NCBI RefSeq assembly: GCF_002633015.1
Contig: NZ_NSIU01000021.1
Coordinates: forward strand, 1-39,250
Reading direction: 5' to 3'
Source of the DNA: Sulfuricurvum sp. PD_MW2
Lineage (GTDB): Bacteria; Campylobacterota; Campylobacteria; Campylobacterales; Sulfurimonadaceae
Length of the DNA stretch: 39,250 nt
The notes under the pieces are model-generated. The model saw only the letters and a list, made by a program, of their open reading frames with translations, made no database searches and had not been told where the DNA came from. Shown in pieces: positions 7,816 to 17,577 of this stretch. The position numbers and the translations under genes are program-made. Position 1 is the stretch's first letter; every line of letters begins with the position of its first letter.

Positions 7816-8423
7816 TAGCTATTGTTGATTATAACATGGGCAATTTGGCCAGTGTTAAAAATGCTTTTGATCTGCTCGGAGAAAAAGTGGTTGTTGAGTC
7901 GAACCCGGATAAATTAGCTCAATACGATCGTATTATTTTACCGGGGGTAGGGGCTTTCGGTGATGCGATGGAACATTTGCGCGAACGCGGTATGGATGAG
8001 GCGGTTCGTGAGTATGCCAAAAGCGGAAAATATCTTTTAGGGATATGTCTGGGGATGCAGTTGTTGTTTGACTCAAGCGAAGAGTTCGGACTTACCGAAG
8101 GGCTTGGTTTGATTGAGGGGCGAGTCGTCGCGTTTGACACCAGCCGCTTTCACACACCGCTGAAAGTCCCTCATATGGGATGGAATCGAATGTTTACCAA
8201 AGAGCATCCGTTGTTTAGCGGGTTGGATGAAGCTCATTATCTCTATTTCGTCCACTCGTATCATGCTCTGACAGCAAATGCGGCGGATACCATAGGCGAA
8301 TCGGTCTATGGGTACCGGTTTACGAGTGCTGTGGCACACGAAAACGTAATGGGAATTCAGCCCCATCCTGAGAAGAGCCACCAAAATGGGCTCACCATTC
8401 TCAAAAATTTTATTAACCTCTAA
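7812..8423 (+). CDS. hisH: Imidazole glycerol phosphate synthase, glutaminase subunit
   Basis: Class I glutamine amidotransferase subunit that releases ammonia from glutamine and channels it to HisF for imidazole ring formation in histidine synthesis. The 203-residue protein opens with IAIVDYNMGNLASVKNAF. It has the nucleophile Cys in GICLGMQLLFDSSEEFG, the oxyanion segment ILPGVGAFGDAM, and the His-Glu pair in GIQPHPEKSHQNG. The start is TTG 7812, overlapping the upstream stop as TTGA with AGGAG just before it. HisA follows 15 bases later. HisF is not in the window, so the other histidine genes lie elsewhere. Confidence 0.94.
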   Translation: MIAIVDYNMGNLASVKNAFDLLGEKVVVESNPDKLAQYDRIILPGVGAFGDAMEHLRERGMDEAVREYAKSGKYLLGICLGMQLLFDSSEEFGLTEGLGLIEGRVVAFDTSRFHTPLKVPHMGWNRMFTKEHPLFSGLDEAHYLYFVHSYHALTANAADTIGESVYGYRFTSAVAHENVMGIQPHPEKSHQNGLTILKNFINL

Positions 8424-8438
8424 AAGGATGTATGAATT

Positions 8439-9137
8439 ATGACTATTTTTCCGGCGATTGATCTAAAAGACGGCAAAGCGGTACGCCTCACCAAAGGATT
8501 GATGGAGAGCGCTAAAATCTACTCTGATACCCCGTGGGAGCTTGTTAAAACGTTCGAAGAAATGGGTGCACAATGGGTCCATTTGGTAGACCTTAACGGA
8601 GCATTTGCGGGAGAGCCGAAAAATTTGGAGCAGATTCGTTTAATCCGTGAAAATTGCAATGTCAAACTCCAGCTTGGGGGCGGTATCCGCGATGAAGCAA
8701 CAATTCAACGCTATTTGGAGTTGGGAATTGATCGACTTATTTTAGGCTCTATCGCCCTTCGCGATCCGGAGTTTGTTAAATCAATGGCATCTAAATATCC
8801 AATCGTTGTCGGTATCGATGCGATAGATGGGTATGTCGCGGTTGAAGGTTGGGGTGAAGTGAGTAACATGAAAGCGACCGATTTGGCTCGCGCTTTTGCG
8901 GATGCCGGAGTCGAAGCGATTATTTGTACCGATGTTGGACGTGACGGTACACTTTCTGGCGTAAATGTCGATTTTACACTTGAAATTTCTCGTGCTTCGG
9001 GGATACCTACCATTGCGAGCGGTGGAGTTAAAGATGAGAGCGATATTCATGCTTTGTTAGCAAGTAATGAAGTATCCGGTGTCATTGTTGGAAAAGCATT
9101 TTATGAGGGGAGAATTGACCTCAAAAACTTTTTTTAA
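8439..9137 (+). CDS. hisA: ProFAR isomerase (phosphoribosylformimino-AICAR-phosphate isomerase)
   Basis: TIM-barrel isomerase that opens the ribose ring of ProFAR to PRFAR, the fourth step of histidine synthesis. The start [19 protein letters not shown] contains the catalytic Asp of the first strand. The phosphate-binding [17 protein letters not shown] and the second half with [14 protein letters not shown] (the catalytic Asp of strand 5) and [12 protein letters not shown] are all intact. The length of 232 residues is typical. AAAAGGA precedes the ATG. The operon appears to end here; cheY starts 72 bases later with its own leader. Confidence 0.94.
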   Translation: MTIFPAIDLKDGKAVRLTKGLMESAKIYSDTPWELVKTFEEMGAQWVHLVDLNGAFAGEPKNLEQIRLIRENCNVKLQLGGGIRDEATIQRYLELGIDRLILGSIALRDPEFVKSMASKYPIVVGIDAIDGYVAVEGWGEVSNMKATDLARAFADAGVEAIICTDVGRDGTLSGVNVDFTLEISRASGIPTIASGGVKDESDIHALLASNEVSGVIVGKAFYEGRIDLKNFF

Positions 9138-9209
9138 ACTTCCCGCAAACTTGGTTAGGTTATTATTGGGAATTAATTCTGTAAAAATGTATCAATTAAA
9201 GGACATACT

Positions 9210-9584
9210 TTGAAATTATTGGTTGTAGATGATAGCTCAACAATGCGCCGTATTATCAAAAATACACTTTCTCGTCTCGGATATGAAGACGTTCTAGAAG
9301 GTGAAGACGGGTTACAAGGATGGAATGTTCTTGATAGCAACCCTGATATGGGAATGTTGATCACTGACTGGAACATGCCGGAAATGAATGGTTTGGAATT
9401 GGTCAAAAAAGTACGTGCAGATGCACGATTTACTGATCTTCCAATTATTATGGTAACGACAGAAGGTGGTAAAGCAGAAGTTATTACAGCATTAAAAGCG
9501 GGTGTAAATAACTATATTGTTAAACCGTTTACTCCACAAGTCCTTAAAGAAAAACTTGCTGCCGTACTTGGTACTGAGGGTTAA
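9210..9584 (+). CDS. cheY: Chemotaxis response regulator CheY
   Basis: Single receiver domain of 124 residues that carries the chemotaxis signal from CheA to the flagellar switch. The acidic pocket is DD at residues 7-8, the phosphoacceptor Asp is in LITDWNMPEMNG, the conserved Thr is in MVTTEGG and the Lys in IVKPFTP. It starts at TTG 9210 with AAAGGA about eight bases upstream. Its stop overlaps the prmA start (TAATG). The order cheY-prmA-ftsH-psd-like-pssA is one I recall from both Campylobacter jejuni and Helicobacter pylori, which supports the name CheY rather than another receiver. Confidence 0.93.
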   Translation: MKLLVVDDSSTMRRIIKNTLSRLGYEDVLEGEDGLQGWNVLDSNPDMGMLITDWNMPEMNGLELVKKVRADARFTDLPIIMVTTEGGKAEVITALKAGVNNYIVKPFTPQVLKEKLAAVLGTEG

Positions 9585-10420
9585 TGCAAGATCACTATTA
9601 CATGTTGGTGGTAAAACCATCATCACACTTTGAACTTTTTAGTGATTTTCTTGTTGATGTTTTACCGGTTGGATTTGAAGAGATCGATGAGGGTTTCATT
9701 ATCCGAAGTGAAGAAGATCTTGAAACGGTCATGTGGGGGATCGAACAGTTCTCCGAAGCATTGCAACGTGCTGTCGGCGAAGTTATCGATGTTGAAATGA
9801 CTCTCACTAAAGAAAAAAATGACGATTGGATCGCACAATATCAACAAGGTATTGCTCCGGTTGAAATCGATCCGTTTTATATCCACCCGACATGGGAAGC
9901 TCCGAAAGAGGGGATGTTAAATATCGCTATCGATCCGGCACTCGCTTTTGGAACGGGGCACCATCCTACTACGGCATCATGCCTTCGCGGTATTGCGAAA
10001 TATGTTAAAAATGGCGATGAAGTGATGGATGTCGGATGTGGCAGTGGAATCTTGGCAATAGCGGCAATTAAAAAAGGTGCTATTGTCGATGCATGCGATA
10101 CCGATCCTCTATCGGTTGAAAATGCTATAGTGAATGCCACACAAAACAATATCGATTATCGCCGTTTATGGGAAGGCCCTATTAACGAAACGAATGAAAC
10201 ATATGATGTGATCATTGCCAATATTGTCGCGGATGTATTGGTATTTATTGCAAGTGATTTGAGAAAACGGCTACGTGCGGGCGGAGTATTGATCCTTTCA
10301 GGGATTATGGACAAATACGAAGAAAAAGTTCTTCGTGCATATAAAAATTTTGAATTGACTGAACGTTTTGTTGAAAATGAATGGGTAACCCTTGTCGTAA
10401 CACAAAAAGGAACTGAATAA
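9584..10420 (+). CDS. prmA: Ribosomal protein L11 methyltransferase
   Basis: Cytoplasmic SAM-dependent enzyme that methylates lysines and the amino terminus of ribosomal protein L11. The N-terminal half (to about residue 110) is the substrate-recognition domain. The Rossmann methyltransferase domain follows, with DPALAFGTGHHPTTASCL leading into the SAM motif DVGCGSGILAIAA, the acidic CDTDPLSVENA, and the catalytic-region motif DVIIANIVADVLV. At 278 residues it is normal for the family. It overlaps cheY by one base and is followed one base later by ftsH, so the three are tightly coupled. Confidence 0.92.
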   Translation: MQDHYYMLVVKPSSHFELFSDFLVDVLPVGFEEIDEGFIIRSEEDLETVMWGIEQFSEALQRAVGEVIDVEMTLTKEKNDDWIAQYQQGIAPVEIDPFYIHPTWEAPKEGMLNIAIDPALAFGTGHHPTTASCLRGIAKYVKNGDEVMDVGCGSGILAIAAIKKGAIVDACDTDPLSVENAIVNATQNNIDYRRLWEGPINETNETYDVIIANIVADVLVFIASDLRKRLRAGGVLILSGIMDKYEEKVLRAYKNFELTERFVENEWVTLVVTQKGTE

Positions 10421-10421
10421 T

Positions 10422-12380
10422 ATGGCTAATAATGAACCGAATCCAAACTCTTCACCGGATAAAAACGGTAATTTCTTCAATAAAAATCCTCTAATCACTT
10501 TTGCATTATTCTCGATTGTCGTTATCCTCCTTTTTAAAGCTGTAATCGGGGATGAAAATGAACTTTCCGGCAAACTAGCGGGGCAAAATGTCACCCGTAC
10601 GCAAGAGATCAGTTATGCTGATCTTAAACGCTTGATCAATGAAAAACAGGTCGAAAAAGTTTCTATCGGGCAAACGTATATCCGCGCAATCGGGAATGAC
10701 GGCAATGGAAAAGTTGCGTATACAACCCGTATTGTCGGACAAGATTCGACCTTGATCCCATTGCTTGATGCCAAAAAAATCAACTATGTCGGTTTCAGTG
10801 AAACCAACTGGTTCACCGAGATGTTCGGATGGTTGTTTCCATTTTTGATCATCATCGCTATTTGGATGTTTTTTGCCGGTCGTATGCAACGGAATATGGG
10901 TGGCGGAATTTTGGGAATGGGTAACTCAAAAAAACTTATCAATTCTGAAAAACCGAAAACGAAGTTTGATGATGTTGCGGGTGCACAGGAAGCAAAAGAA
11001 GAGGTTCATGAAATTGTCGATTTCTTGAAATTCCCGGATCGCTACGTAGAACTCGGTGCGAAAATCCCAAAAGGGGTTTTACTTGTCGGTAGCCCGGGAA
11101 CAGGTAAAACGCTTTTGGCTAAAGCGGTTGCGGGAGAAGCGGAAGTACCGTTTTTCTCAGTTTCAGGTTCAAGCTTTATCGAAATGTTTGTCGGTGTGGG
11201 TGCGGCGCGTGTTCGCGATTTGTTTGAGCAAGCCAAAAAAGATGCCCCTTCTATTATCTTTATCGATGAGATCGATGCGATCGGTAAAAGTCGTGCAGCC
11301 GGCGGTGTGATGGGCGGTAACGATGAACGTGAACAAACTCTGAATCAGCTTCTTGCAGAGATGGACGGATTTGGTACGGATACGCCGATTATCATTTTGG
11401 CAGCGACCAACCGTCCTGAAATTCTTGATCCGGCATTGTTGCGACCGGGACGATTTGACCGTCAGGTATTGGTAGATAAACCTGATTTCCAAGGGCGTAT
11501 CGATATCCTCAACGTTCATGTCAAAGGGGTCAAGCAAGACGCAGATGTCGATCTTGAAGAGATTGCCCGTCTTACTGCAGGTTTAGCAGGTGCCGATTTG
11601 GCAAACATCGTGAATGAAGCGGCACTTTTGGCGGGACGGAAAAATCAAAAAACCGTTCGACAAGCCGATATGCGTGAAGCGGTTGAACGTGCTATCGCCG
11701 GACTTTCTAAAAAAAGCCGCCGTATCGATGAAAAAGAGAAACGGATCGTGGCGTATCATGAAAGCGGTCATGCACTGTTGGCTGAGACAACCAAAGGGGC
11801 TAAAAAAGTTTCAAAGGTTTCCATTGTACCTCGCGGTTTAGCAGCGCTTGGGTATACCCTCAATACCCCAGAAGAAAACAAGTATTTGATGCAACGCCAC
11901 GAATTATGGGCTGAAGTGGATGTATTGCTTGGTGGTCGGGCTGCTGAAGAGGTATTTATCGGTGAAATCTCTACAGGGGCGGCAAACGATTTGGAACGCT
12001 CTACCGATATCATTAAAGCAATGGTACAAATGTACGGTATGAGTGATGTAGCTGGATTGATGGTGCTTGAGAAACAGCGCAGCAGTTTCTTGGGTGGCGG
12101 TATGACCCAGGCACGTGAATACAGTGACAAAATGGCTGAAGATATGGATACGTTTATTAAACGTTCTCTTCAAGAGCATTATGAACGGGTAAAAGCCAGA
12201 TTAGAAGAATATCGCGATGCGATTGAAAAAATTGTTGAACTTTTATATGCCAAAGAAAATATCTCAGGAGAACAAGTTCGCGAGATTATTGAAGCCTATG
12301 AGGTAGAGCATAATATCCCAACAAAACTAGAGCCACGTAAAAAGATTCCGGATAGTCCAAAAACCGTAATTGATGAATAG
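10422..12380 (+). CDS. ftsH: ATP-dependent membrane zinc metalloprotease FtsH
   Basis: Hexameric inner-membrane protease that unfolds and degrades misassembled membrane proteins and selected regulators. Two membrane helices flank a small periplasmic domain ([20 protein letters not shown] near residues 25-45, [20 protein letters not shown] near 130-150). The AAA domain has Walker A GSPGTGKT, Walker [16 protein letters not shown] and the second region of homology [21 protein letters not shown]. The protease domain has the zinc motif HESGH and the downstream Asp-containing [12 protein letters not shown]. Its 652 residues are full length. The ten-base gap to the psd-like gene contains GGAG, consistent with one operon from cheY to pssA. 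Confidence 0.97.
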   Translation: MANNEPNPNSSPDKNGNFFNKNPLITFALFSIVVILLFKAVIGDENELSGKLAGQNVTRTQEISYADLKRLINEKQVEKVSIGQTYIRAIGNDGNGKVAYTTRIVGQDSTLIPLLDAKKINYVGFSETNWFTEMFGWLFPFLIIIAIWMFFAGRMQRNMGGGILGMGNSKKLINSEKPKTKFDDVAGAQEAKEEVHEIVDFLKFPDRYVELGAKIPKGVLLVGSPGTGKTLLAKAVAGEAEVPFFSVSGSSFIEMFVGVGAARVRDLFEQAKKDAPSIIFIDEIDAIGKSRAAGGVMGGNDEREQTLNQLLAEMDGFGTDTPIIILAATNRPEILDPALLRPGRFDRQVLVDKPDFQGRIDILNVHVKGVKQDADVDLEEIARLTAGLAGADLANIVNEAALLAGRKNQKTVRQADMREAVERAIAGLSKKSRRIDEKEKRIVAYHESGHALLAETTKGAKKVSKVSIVPRGLAALGYTLNTPEENKYLMQRHELWAEVDVLLGGRAAEEVFIGEISTGAANDLERSTDIIKAMVQMYGMSDVAGLMVLEKQRSSFLGGGMTQAREYSDKMAEDMDTFIKRSLQEHYERVKARLEEYRDAIEKIVELLYAKENISGEQVREIIEAYEVEHNIPTKLEPRKKIPDSPKTVIDE

Positions 12381-12389
12381 GAGCAAAAA

Positions 12390-13037
12390 ATGAGTATACA
12401 AAATGACACGTTTATCCTCTCAAACCGAGGATGGTTATTATCGGGCGTTTTGGGCGCTCTGTTTTTGTTTTTTACGATGACGGGACTGCATCTGTTTCAA
12501 TTTGTATTCGGGGGATTGCTTCTTGCGGTATTGATGATTTTCAGAAACCCTGAACGCAATACTAATGAAGCAGAAGAGGATGCTGTTATCAGCAGTGTTG
12601 ATGGGATTGTCCTTTCAATTGAAGAGAGTGTTGTAGATGAGCAAAAAATGTCAAAAATTACGATCATGAATTCACTTTGGGATGTTTCGATGCTGCGTGC
12701 TCCGTTTGATTCTGAGGTTGAAGGATTTAAAATTCGTCGTGGTGCCTCTTTGCCGCTTTATAATCCGCTATCCGATACATTGAATGAGAAAGCGGTCATC
12801 TCTTTTCGCTCTAAAAAAGGGGATGAAATTTATATTGAACACCTCAGTGAGCAAAATTGTTTTCCGATCGGGATTGAACTAGAAAAAAGTCAAAAATTCA
12901 AAGAGGGTGCGCGATACGGGTTTTTGGGAAAAGGGCGTAGTATTATTTATCTCCCCTCAACTGCTCGTGTTTCGGTTAATGCAGGAGCTTCGGTTCGTGC
13001 GGGCGAGAGTGTTATCGGATATTTAAACGCGGCGTAA
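12390..13037 (+). CDS. Phosphatidylserine-decarboxylase-related membrane protein, catalytic residues apparently missing
   Basis: A 215-residue protein with an N-terminal membrane hairpin (about residues 14-50, LLSGVLGALFLFFTMTGLHLFQFVFGGLLLAVLMIF) followed by a short Psd-like domain: FRNPERNT, VISSVDGIVLSIEE, LRAPFDSEVEGF, NEKAVISF and a lipoyl-like C-terminus with GASVRAGESVIGYL. In active Psd enzymes a Gly-Ser bond near the C-terminus is cut to form the pyruvoyl group. Here the matching stretch reads FLGKGRSIIYLP and the whole protein contains no Gly-Ser pair; the His of the DVHVNRAP motif is also replaced (WDVSMLRAP). It may therefore be a non-enzymatic partner of FtsH or PssA rather than a decarboxylase. 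The position between ftsH and pssA is conserved in relatives. Confidence 0.78.
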   Translation: MSIQNDTFILSNRGWLLSGVLGALFLFFTMTGLHLFQFVFGGLLLAVLMIFRNPERNTNEAEEDAVISSVDGIVLSIEESVVDEQKMSKITIMNSLWDVSMLRAPFDSEVEGFKIRRGASLPLYNPLSDTLNEKAVISFRSKKGDEIYIEHLSEQNCFPIGIELEKSQKFKEGARYGFLGKGRSIIYLPSTARVSVNAGASVRAGESVIGYLNAA

Positions 13038-13041
13038 TACG

Positions 13042-13764
13042 ATGCGCCAAACTCCTCCGCCGATCGCCTATCTTCTTCCAAACTTTTTCACCGCTGCTTC
13101 TATATTTTCCGGTTTTTATGCAATTGTATTAGCTTTGGAAGGGGCATTCGATTCTGCACCCTGGTTTATCTTTTTAGCGCTCATTTTTGATGGGTTAGAT
13201 GGGCGGGTTGCCCGTTTGACGAACACGGCAAGCCATTTTGGCGTAGAGTTTGATTCCTTAGCGGATATCGTAGCCTTTGGTGTAGCTCCTGCTTTTATAC
13301 TCTATCTGTATGCGGGTGAATCTTATGGACGTATCGGTATCGTCGTCAGTGCCCTTTTTATCATTTTCGGCGCGGTTCGGTTGGCACGATTTAATGTAAC
13401 CACATCACGGATTGAACCGAGTGTTTTTATCGGGCTTCCTATCCCTACGGCAGCTATTATGATTTCGATTGCTATCCTAGTGATGGAGCGGTATCATGCG
13501 TTGAGCAGTTATAAAGTTTTTATTCTTCCTCTTGCGTTGATTTTGGCAATTTTGATGGTAAGTAATATACGTTATCCGAGTTTTAAAAAAATGAATGTGA
13601 AGACATTCCACTTTACCCGATTTTTAATCGGCTTTATTACTGTCGCGATGGGTATTTTTGTCTATCCGATCGAAGGTATGGCTATTCTTGCGGCAGGATA
13701 TCTGCTCTATGGCCCTTTACGGGCCTCTTTTTATATGTTGCGGCGTCTTTTTCACAGAGGGTGA
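13042..13764 (+). CDS. pssA: CDP-diacylglycerol-serine O-phosphatidyltransferase
   Basis: Integral membrane enzyme that makes phosphatidylserine from CDP-diacylglycerol and serine, the precursor of phosphatidylethanolamine. The complete CDP-alcohol phosphotransferase motif DGx2ARx8Gx3Dx3D is present in DGRVARLTNTASHFGVEF followed by DSLAD. The rest is a set of hydrophobic helices (SALFIIFGAVRLARF, IPTAAIMISIAILVM, VFILPLALILAILMV, ILAAGYLLYGPL), giving the usual multi-pass topology over 240 residues. It is the last gene of the cheY-ftsH operon, and its 3' end overlaps the convergent pflB-like gene by 13 bases. Confidence 0.93.
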   Translation: MRQTPPPIAYLLPNFFTAASIFSGFYAIVLALEGAFDSAPWFIFLALIFDGLDGRVARLTNTASHFGVEFDSLADIVAFGVAPAFILYLYAGESYGRIGIVVSALFIIFGAVRLARFNVTTSRIEPSVFIGLPIPTAAIMISIAILVMERYHALSSYKVFILPLALILAILMVSNIRYPSFKKMNVKTFHFTRFLIGFITVAMGIFVYPIEGMAILAAGYLLYGPLRASFYMLRRLFHRG

Positions 13765-16094
13765 TAGTTTTTAGGCTCTTTGGCTAGTTTTTCGGTATCG
13801 ATTTCAAAGTCAAAATTTTGTGATTTGAATCCCGTATTTCCCATTTTATCAAGCTGAATAACCGCGGCAGGATTATTTCGGCTTTGCATATACAAGAGTG
13901 ACAATGCATACAGCGTATCAGGATATGTAGGATTTTGCATTTTCGAAAGTTCCAAAAGAGCAATCGCATTCTCATAATGACGCGCGCCGATGGAAGCAGA
14001 TGCCCCCATGAAGAGTGTTTTTTCATCACGGATTTTATGGGTATCGATGAGCTGGTTATAAAGCGAATACGATTTTTCAAATTCTTGATTGTAAAAATAC
14101 GATTGCGCTAACGCACCGATAATATCGGTTGTATGATCGGTTGTGACTTGTAGTCTTGTTTCAAGCCGTTCAATAAGCGGGGCCAATTGTCCGGTCATAG
14201 CAGACATTAAAATCATTCGATTACGTGTAATCTGCGGGCCGTAGTACAAATCGTCGTAATGAAACGATATCTTTTTGAGATAGTTGATTGCTGCACCTGC
14301 AAACGCTTTTGGTTTTTGATCACTGAAATGGGTATCTATCACCATCAAATGAGGCAAAATATCGTTCGGTTGTAGTGCAGCCAAACGTTTTGCATATTTA
14401 CGTGCTTCTTCTTTTTGCCCGGTTTCAGATGCAATTTCCAAATTTAGGGCAAGATAGAATGGACGCTCTTTGTATTTTTTATCGAGCCATTTTGAAGCAC
14501 CCGGTACATTGTTTTGGGCAATTTCCAAAAGGGTTCGATACAGTTCAAACTCCTCTTTATCGCTCTCTTGAGTTAGATTTTCTTTGATGATCGCAGAAAG
14601 TTTGGTGGTGTCTTTGCCGATCAAATTTCCACTCATGATCGCGAAAATCCCGGCAATATAGTTATTGGCATCCAGGTGATAAGATCGAAGAAAATGTTCA
14701 TGCGCTTTTGGCGTATCCCCGAGCTGAGCATAGGTGAGCGCCAAGTCATAATGCAAGATAGAGTGCTGAGGATTACGTTTTAGTAAGGCATTTAGCTGTT
14801 GATTGGCATCTCGGAGCCGGAATTTCAATGCTTTTTGTACGGCTAGAGCAATACCGTAGTCTACGCTTGATGCACGTGTACTGGTTTGGAGATACTCTTT
14901 TGCTCCGGCAATATCGTCAATATACATGTTCGCAGCACCCTTGCGAATATAGTTGAGTGTTTGATCTGCATTGAAAATTTTATAAGGAGCAAAATAAAAG
15001 AGTGTTTGGATGATTTTTGGTTGATCGTTTTGTTTATGTTCGCGATAAATGCGTTGTAATTCATCTGGATTGTACAAAGAGGGTTTTAAAAAGATACGAA
15101 GAGGATACGGTGTGTAGGCAAGATCGGCATTTAAATCGGTTGCCTCTTTGATCAGCCCAGAAGCTTCACGGTGCTGACCTGCTTTGAGATCGACGAATGC
15201 CAAGGCAAGTTTCTCTTGAATCGGCGTATCGTTTTGTAAAATTGCATCGTGAAGATATTTTTTGGCCTTTTCGACATTTCCTAAATTGGCATATAAAAGA
15301 CCGAGTGTAAATGAATCTTGTTCCTGCAATGGATTTTCCATTGCATTGATTGCATCGTTATATCCGCCGAAGAGTGAGCTGATTTTTGTACGCAATTGAT
15401 TTTGAGTGGTTTGATACTCATCGGTTGTTGGGTGTTTTAGGGCACTAAGCGCTTCTAGATAGTTCCCTTTGTAATAGTTGATGAGTGCGTAATAATACGA
15501 GTACATCGGAGAACTGCTCTCTTGCGGGAGATACGTTTGGGCCATATTGATGTAGTAGTTGAAATCTTTTTCACGCTTGAGATTTAAACAGCATACGGCG
15601 GCGTTGATCGCACTGACACATCGGTTTTCACTGCTGGCAATAGAGCGTTTGAAATTGCTTAGAGCTTGCTCAAATTCCCCCTCTTTGAGTTGAACGACAC
15701 CAAGATTATATTGACTGATCGCTTCAGAATAGAGGGCAATTTTTTCATACAGTTTGAGCGCTTCGGTTGCGTTCCCGTTGGCATAAAGATAGTTCGCCCG
15801 CTCAATCATATTCTCTAATTCGCTGGGTTCTATGATCTCTTCCGTTGCTACCTCAGTTGTGTTTGATTCTACAGCGGCAGCTCCTTCTTTACCATGTCCT
15901 TTGAGGAAGAAGAATGCTCCTCCACCTGCCGAAAGCAGTAAAACAAGCACACCCACACCTATTAAAATCATCTTTTTCTTTTTAGAAGATCCGGGTGACT
16001 CCTCGGCAGTTTCGTTGGTGCTTTCGTCAGATTTCGCGACACCTGCGGCATCGGATTCTTCAATGATGATTATCTCTTCTTGCTCTTCAGCCAT
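13752..16094 (-). CDS. pflB: PflB-like flagellar-motor disk protein, membrane-anchored TPR protein
   Basis: A 780-residue bitopic protein: a very acidic cytoplasmic N-terminus (residues 1-38), a lysine cluster, one membrane helix at about 42-64 (MILIGVGVLVLLLSAGGGAFFFL), and a large periplasmic part built of TPR-like repeats such as AISQYNLGVVQLKEGEFEQALSNF, HSILHYDLALTYAQLGDTPKAHEHF and TLYALSLLYMQSRNNPAAVIQL. PflA and PflB form the extra periplasmic disk of Campylobacterota flagellar motors that carries the stator ring. The name rests on topology, length and on position directly downstream of serS, the order I recall for C. jejuni Cj0389-Cj0390. Only 16 bases separate it from serS. Without a database match a generic TPR protein remains possible. 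Confidence 0.75.
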   Translation of the reverse strand: MAEEQEEIIIIEESDAAGVAKSDESTNETAEESPGSSKKKKMILIGVGVLVLLLSAGGGAFFFLKGHGKEGAAAVESNTTEVATEEIIEPSELENMIERANYLYANGNATEALKLYEKIALYSEAISQYNLGVVQLKEGEFEQALSNFKRSIASSENRCVSAINAAVCCLNLKREKDFNYYINMAQTYLPQESSSPMYSYYYALINYYKGNYLEALSALKHPTTDEYQTTQNQLRTKISSLFGGYNDAINAMENPLQEQDSFTLGLLYANLGNVEKAKKYLHDAILQNDTPIQEKLALAFVDLKAGQHREASGLIKEATDLNADLAYTPYPLRIFLKPSLYNPDELQRIYREHKQNDQPKIIQTLFYFAPYKIFNADQTLNYIRKGAANMYIDDIAGAKEYLQTSTRASSVDYGIALAVQKALKFRLRDANQQLNALLKRNPQHSILHYDLALTYAQLGDTPKAHEHFLRSYHLDANNYIAGIFAIMSGNLIGKDTTKLSAIIKENLTQESDKEEFELYRTLLEIAQNNVPGASKWLDKKYKERPFYLALNLEIASETGQKEEARKYAKRLAALQPNDILPHLMVIDTHFSDQKPKAFAGAAINYLKKISFHYDDLYYGPQITRNRMILMSAMTGQLAPLIERLETRLQVTTDHTTDIIGALAQSYFYNQEFEKSYSLYNQLIDTHKIRDEKTLFMGASASIGARHYENAIALLELSKMQNPTYPDTLYALSLLYMQSRNNPAAVIQLDKMGNTGFKSQNFDFEIDTEKLAKEPKNYHPL

Positions 16095-16110
16095 GGGCTC
16101 TCTCTAACCT

Positions 16111-17355
16111 TTAGAGGTATTTTTGCAATACGGCAGGGATGACAATCGAGCCGTCTTCTTGTTGGAAGTTTTCCATAATAGCTATCATCGTCCGACCAAC
16201 TGCTAAACTTGAACCGTTTAGAGTATGGGCGAGGATATTTTTTCCTTCGTCTTTATAGCGTATGCGAGCACGGCGTGCTTGGAAATCGCGCGTATTGGAG
16301 ACGGAGCTGATTTCACGGTAGGTATTTTGTCCTGGAAGCCATACTTCAAGATCGACCGTTCGTGCCGCACCAAATCCCAAATCACCGGTACAGAGAGTGA
16401 CGAGGCGGTGTGGAAGGCCGAGTGCTGAGAGGAGATCAGAAGCACACGCAACCATCTCGTCAAAGACTTTATCGCTTTGATCTTGGGTTGTGATAGCGAC
16501 GAGTTCGACTTTGTGAAACTGGTGCTGACGGATCATACCGCGTACATCACGTCCACCGCTTCCGGCCTCTTTACGGAAACATGAGGTGTATCCCGTCATC
16601 TTGATTGGAAGGTCGGAAGCGTTGATGATTTCATCTTGGAAAAGGTTTGTAAGAGGCACTTCTGCTGTCGGGATCAAAAAGAGTTCTTCTTCTTCAACTT
16701 TGAAAAGGTCGTCTTCAAATTTTGGAAGCTGTCCTGTTCCTTCCAATGCACGGCGGTTGACGAGCATCGGCACGCTAAACTCTTCAAATCCCCGTTCGCG
16801 GTTGAAATCGAGCATGAAATTAATCAGCGCGCGCTCTAAACGTGCACCCATCCCACCGACGACACTGAAGCGGCTTTTGGCAAGTTTGACACCGCGCTCA
16901 AAATCGATCCAGCCGTTTTTCTCTGCCAGTTCCCAATGCTCTTTTGGAGTGAATGCAAAGGTCGGAGGGGTGAGAACTTTACGAAGCTCGACGTTACTCT
17001 CTTCATCTTCACCATCAGGTACATCGGTATCGGGGATATTCGGGACGCGCATGATGATAGCATCGAGGGCTTCTTCAGCGGCACGTTGTGCTTCCAAAAG
17101 ATCGTTTAGGGTTATTTTATTGGTGTCAACTTCGATTTTCAGCTCGTCAGTGCTTTTTCCCTCTTTTTTGTATTGTCCGAAAAGTTTGCTCAACTCATTT
17201 TGTTTGGCTTGAAGGGTTTCAAAGGATTGTTTTGCGCTTTTGAGGGTCTCATTGGCAGATTTTAGTTCAGCGATGGTATCAGCGGAGACTTTTTTGCGCA
17301 TCAGCGCTGCTGCGGTTTCGTCAAAATTTTTCTGGAGAAGTTTTACATCGATCAT
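16111..17355 (-). CDS. serS: Seryl-tRNA synthetase
   Basis: Class II aminoacyl-tRNA synthetase that charges tRNA-Ser. Residues 1-105 form the antiparallel coiled-coil arm that holds the tRNA variable arm (runs of Lys and Glu around [19 protein letters not shown]). The catalytic core shows motif 2 ([30 protein letters not shown]) and motif 3 ([20 protein letters not shown]), and [10 protein letters not shown] for serine binding. The length of 414 residues is normal. The ATG is followed downstream by the pflB-like gene. A -10 box with the GCTATAAT form lies 33-40 bases upstream. Confidence 0.97.
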   Translation of the reverse strand: MIDVKLLQKNFDETAAALMRKKVSADTIAELKSANETLKSAKQSFETLQAKQNELSKLFGQYKKEGKSTDELKIEVDTNKITLNDLLEAQRAAEEALDAIIMRVPNIPDTDVPDGEDEESNVELRKVLTPPTFAFTPKEHWELAEKNGWIDFERGVKLAKSRFSVVGGMGARLERALINFMLDFNRERGFEEFSVPMLVNRRALEGTGQLPKFEDDLFKVEEEELFLIPTAEVPLTNLFQDEIINASDLPIKMTGYTSCFRKEAGSGGRDVRGMIRQHQFHKVELVAITTQDQSDKVFDEMVACASDLLSALGLPHRLVTLCTGDLGFGAARTVDLEVWLPGQNTYREISSVSNTRDFQARRARIRYKDEGKNILAHTLNGSSLAVGRTMIAIMENFQQEDGSIVIPAVLQKYL

Positions 17356-17387
17356 AAAAGCTCATTTCATGGATTTAATAATGATCG

Positions 17388-17395
17388 ATTATAGC
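17388..17395 (-). promoter_or_regulatory. Extended -10 box GCTATAAT for serS
   Basis: On the minus strand GCTATAAT lies 33 bases upstream of the serS ATG. It matches the extended -10 form seen before several other genes here. The rest of the 222-base gap up to 17577 holds only the promoter of the next plus-strand gene. Confidence 0.55.
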
Positions 17396-17529
17396 CAAAA
17401 GAGGCTGAAATTAGCTCAAAAATCTTCCGTATCCTCCTCCATCCGCCCTGTGTTTGTCGAAGGGTAAATTCATGCTTGGACAAGCTTACCAAGAATGGAA
17501 GTCATATATTGTAAAATAAACATTGAGTG

Positions 17530-17537
17530 GCTATAAT
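17530..17537 (+). promoter_or_regulatory. Extended -10 box GCTATAAT for the four-TM protein gene
   Basis: GCTATAAT lies 40 bases before the ATG at 17578 in a strongly AT-rich leader. A short imperfect inverted repeat CTTGG/CCAAG at 17475-17493 is upstream of it; I do not assign it a role. Confidence 0.5.
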
Positions 17538-17577
17538 TATTATAAATTAATTAAAAATGTTAGATTGAGATGTAAAA

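Noticed and set aside
9584-10420. The methyltransferase gene as the missing methyltransferase part of the ovothiol pathway
   Set aside because: Its motifs and its place between cheY and ftsH identify ribosomal-protein L11 methyltransferase PrmA.
16586-17212. A 208-codon plus-strand frame inside serS
   Set aside because: Ser- and Arg-rich low-complexity translation opposite a complete synthetase; a shadow frame.
17372-17467. Small plus-strand frame of about 32 codons beginning ATGGATTTAATAATG
   Set aside because: It runs over the serS promoter on the other strand, has no ribosome site and shows no protein-like pattern.
17475-17493. Inverted repeat CTTGG/CCAAG around AAGCTT
   Set aside because: Only five paired bases with no T-run and no second copy; too weak to call an operator or terminator.
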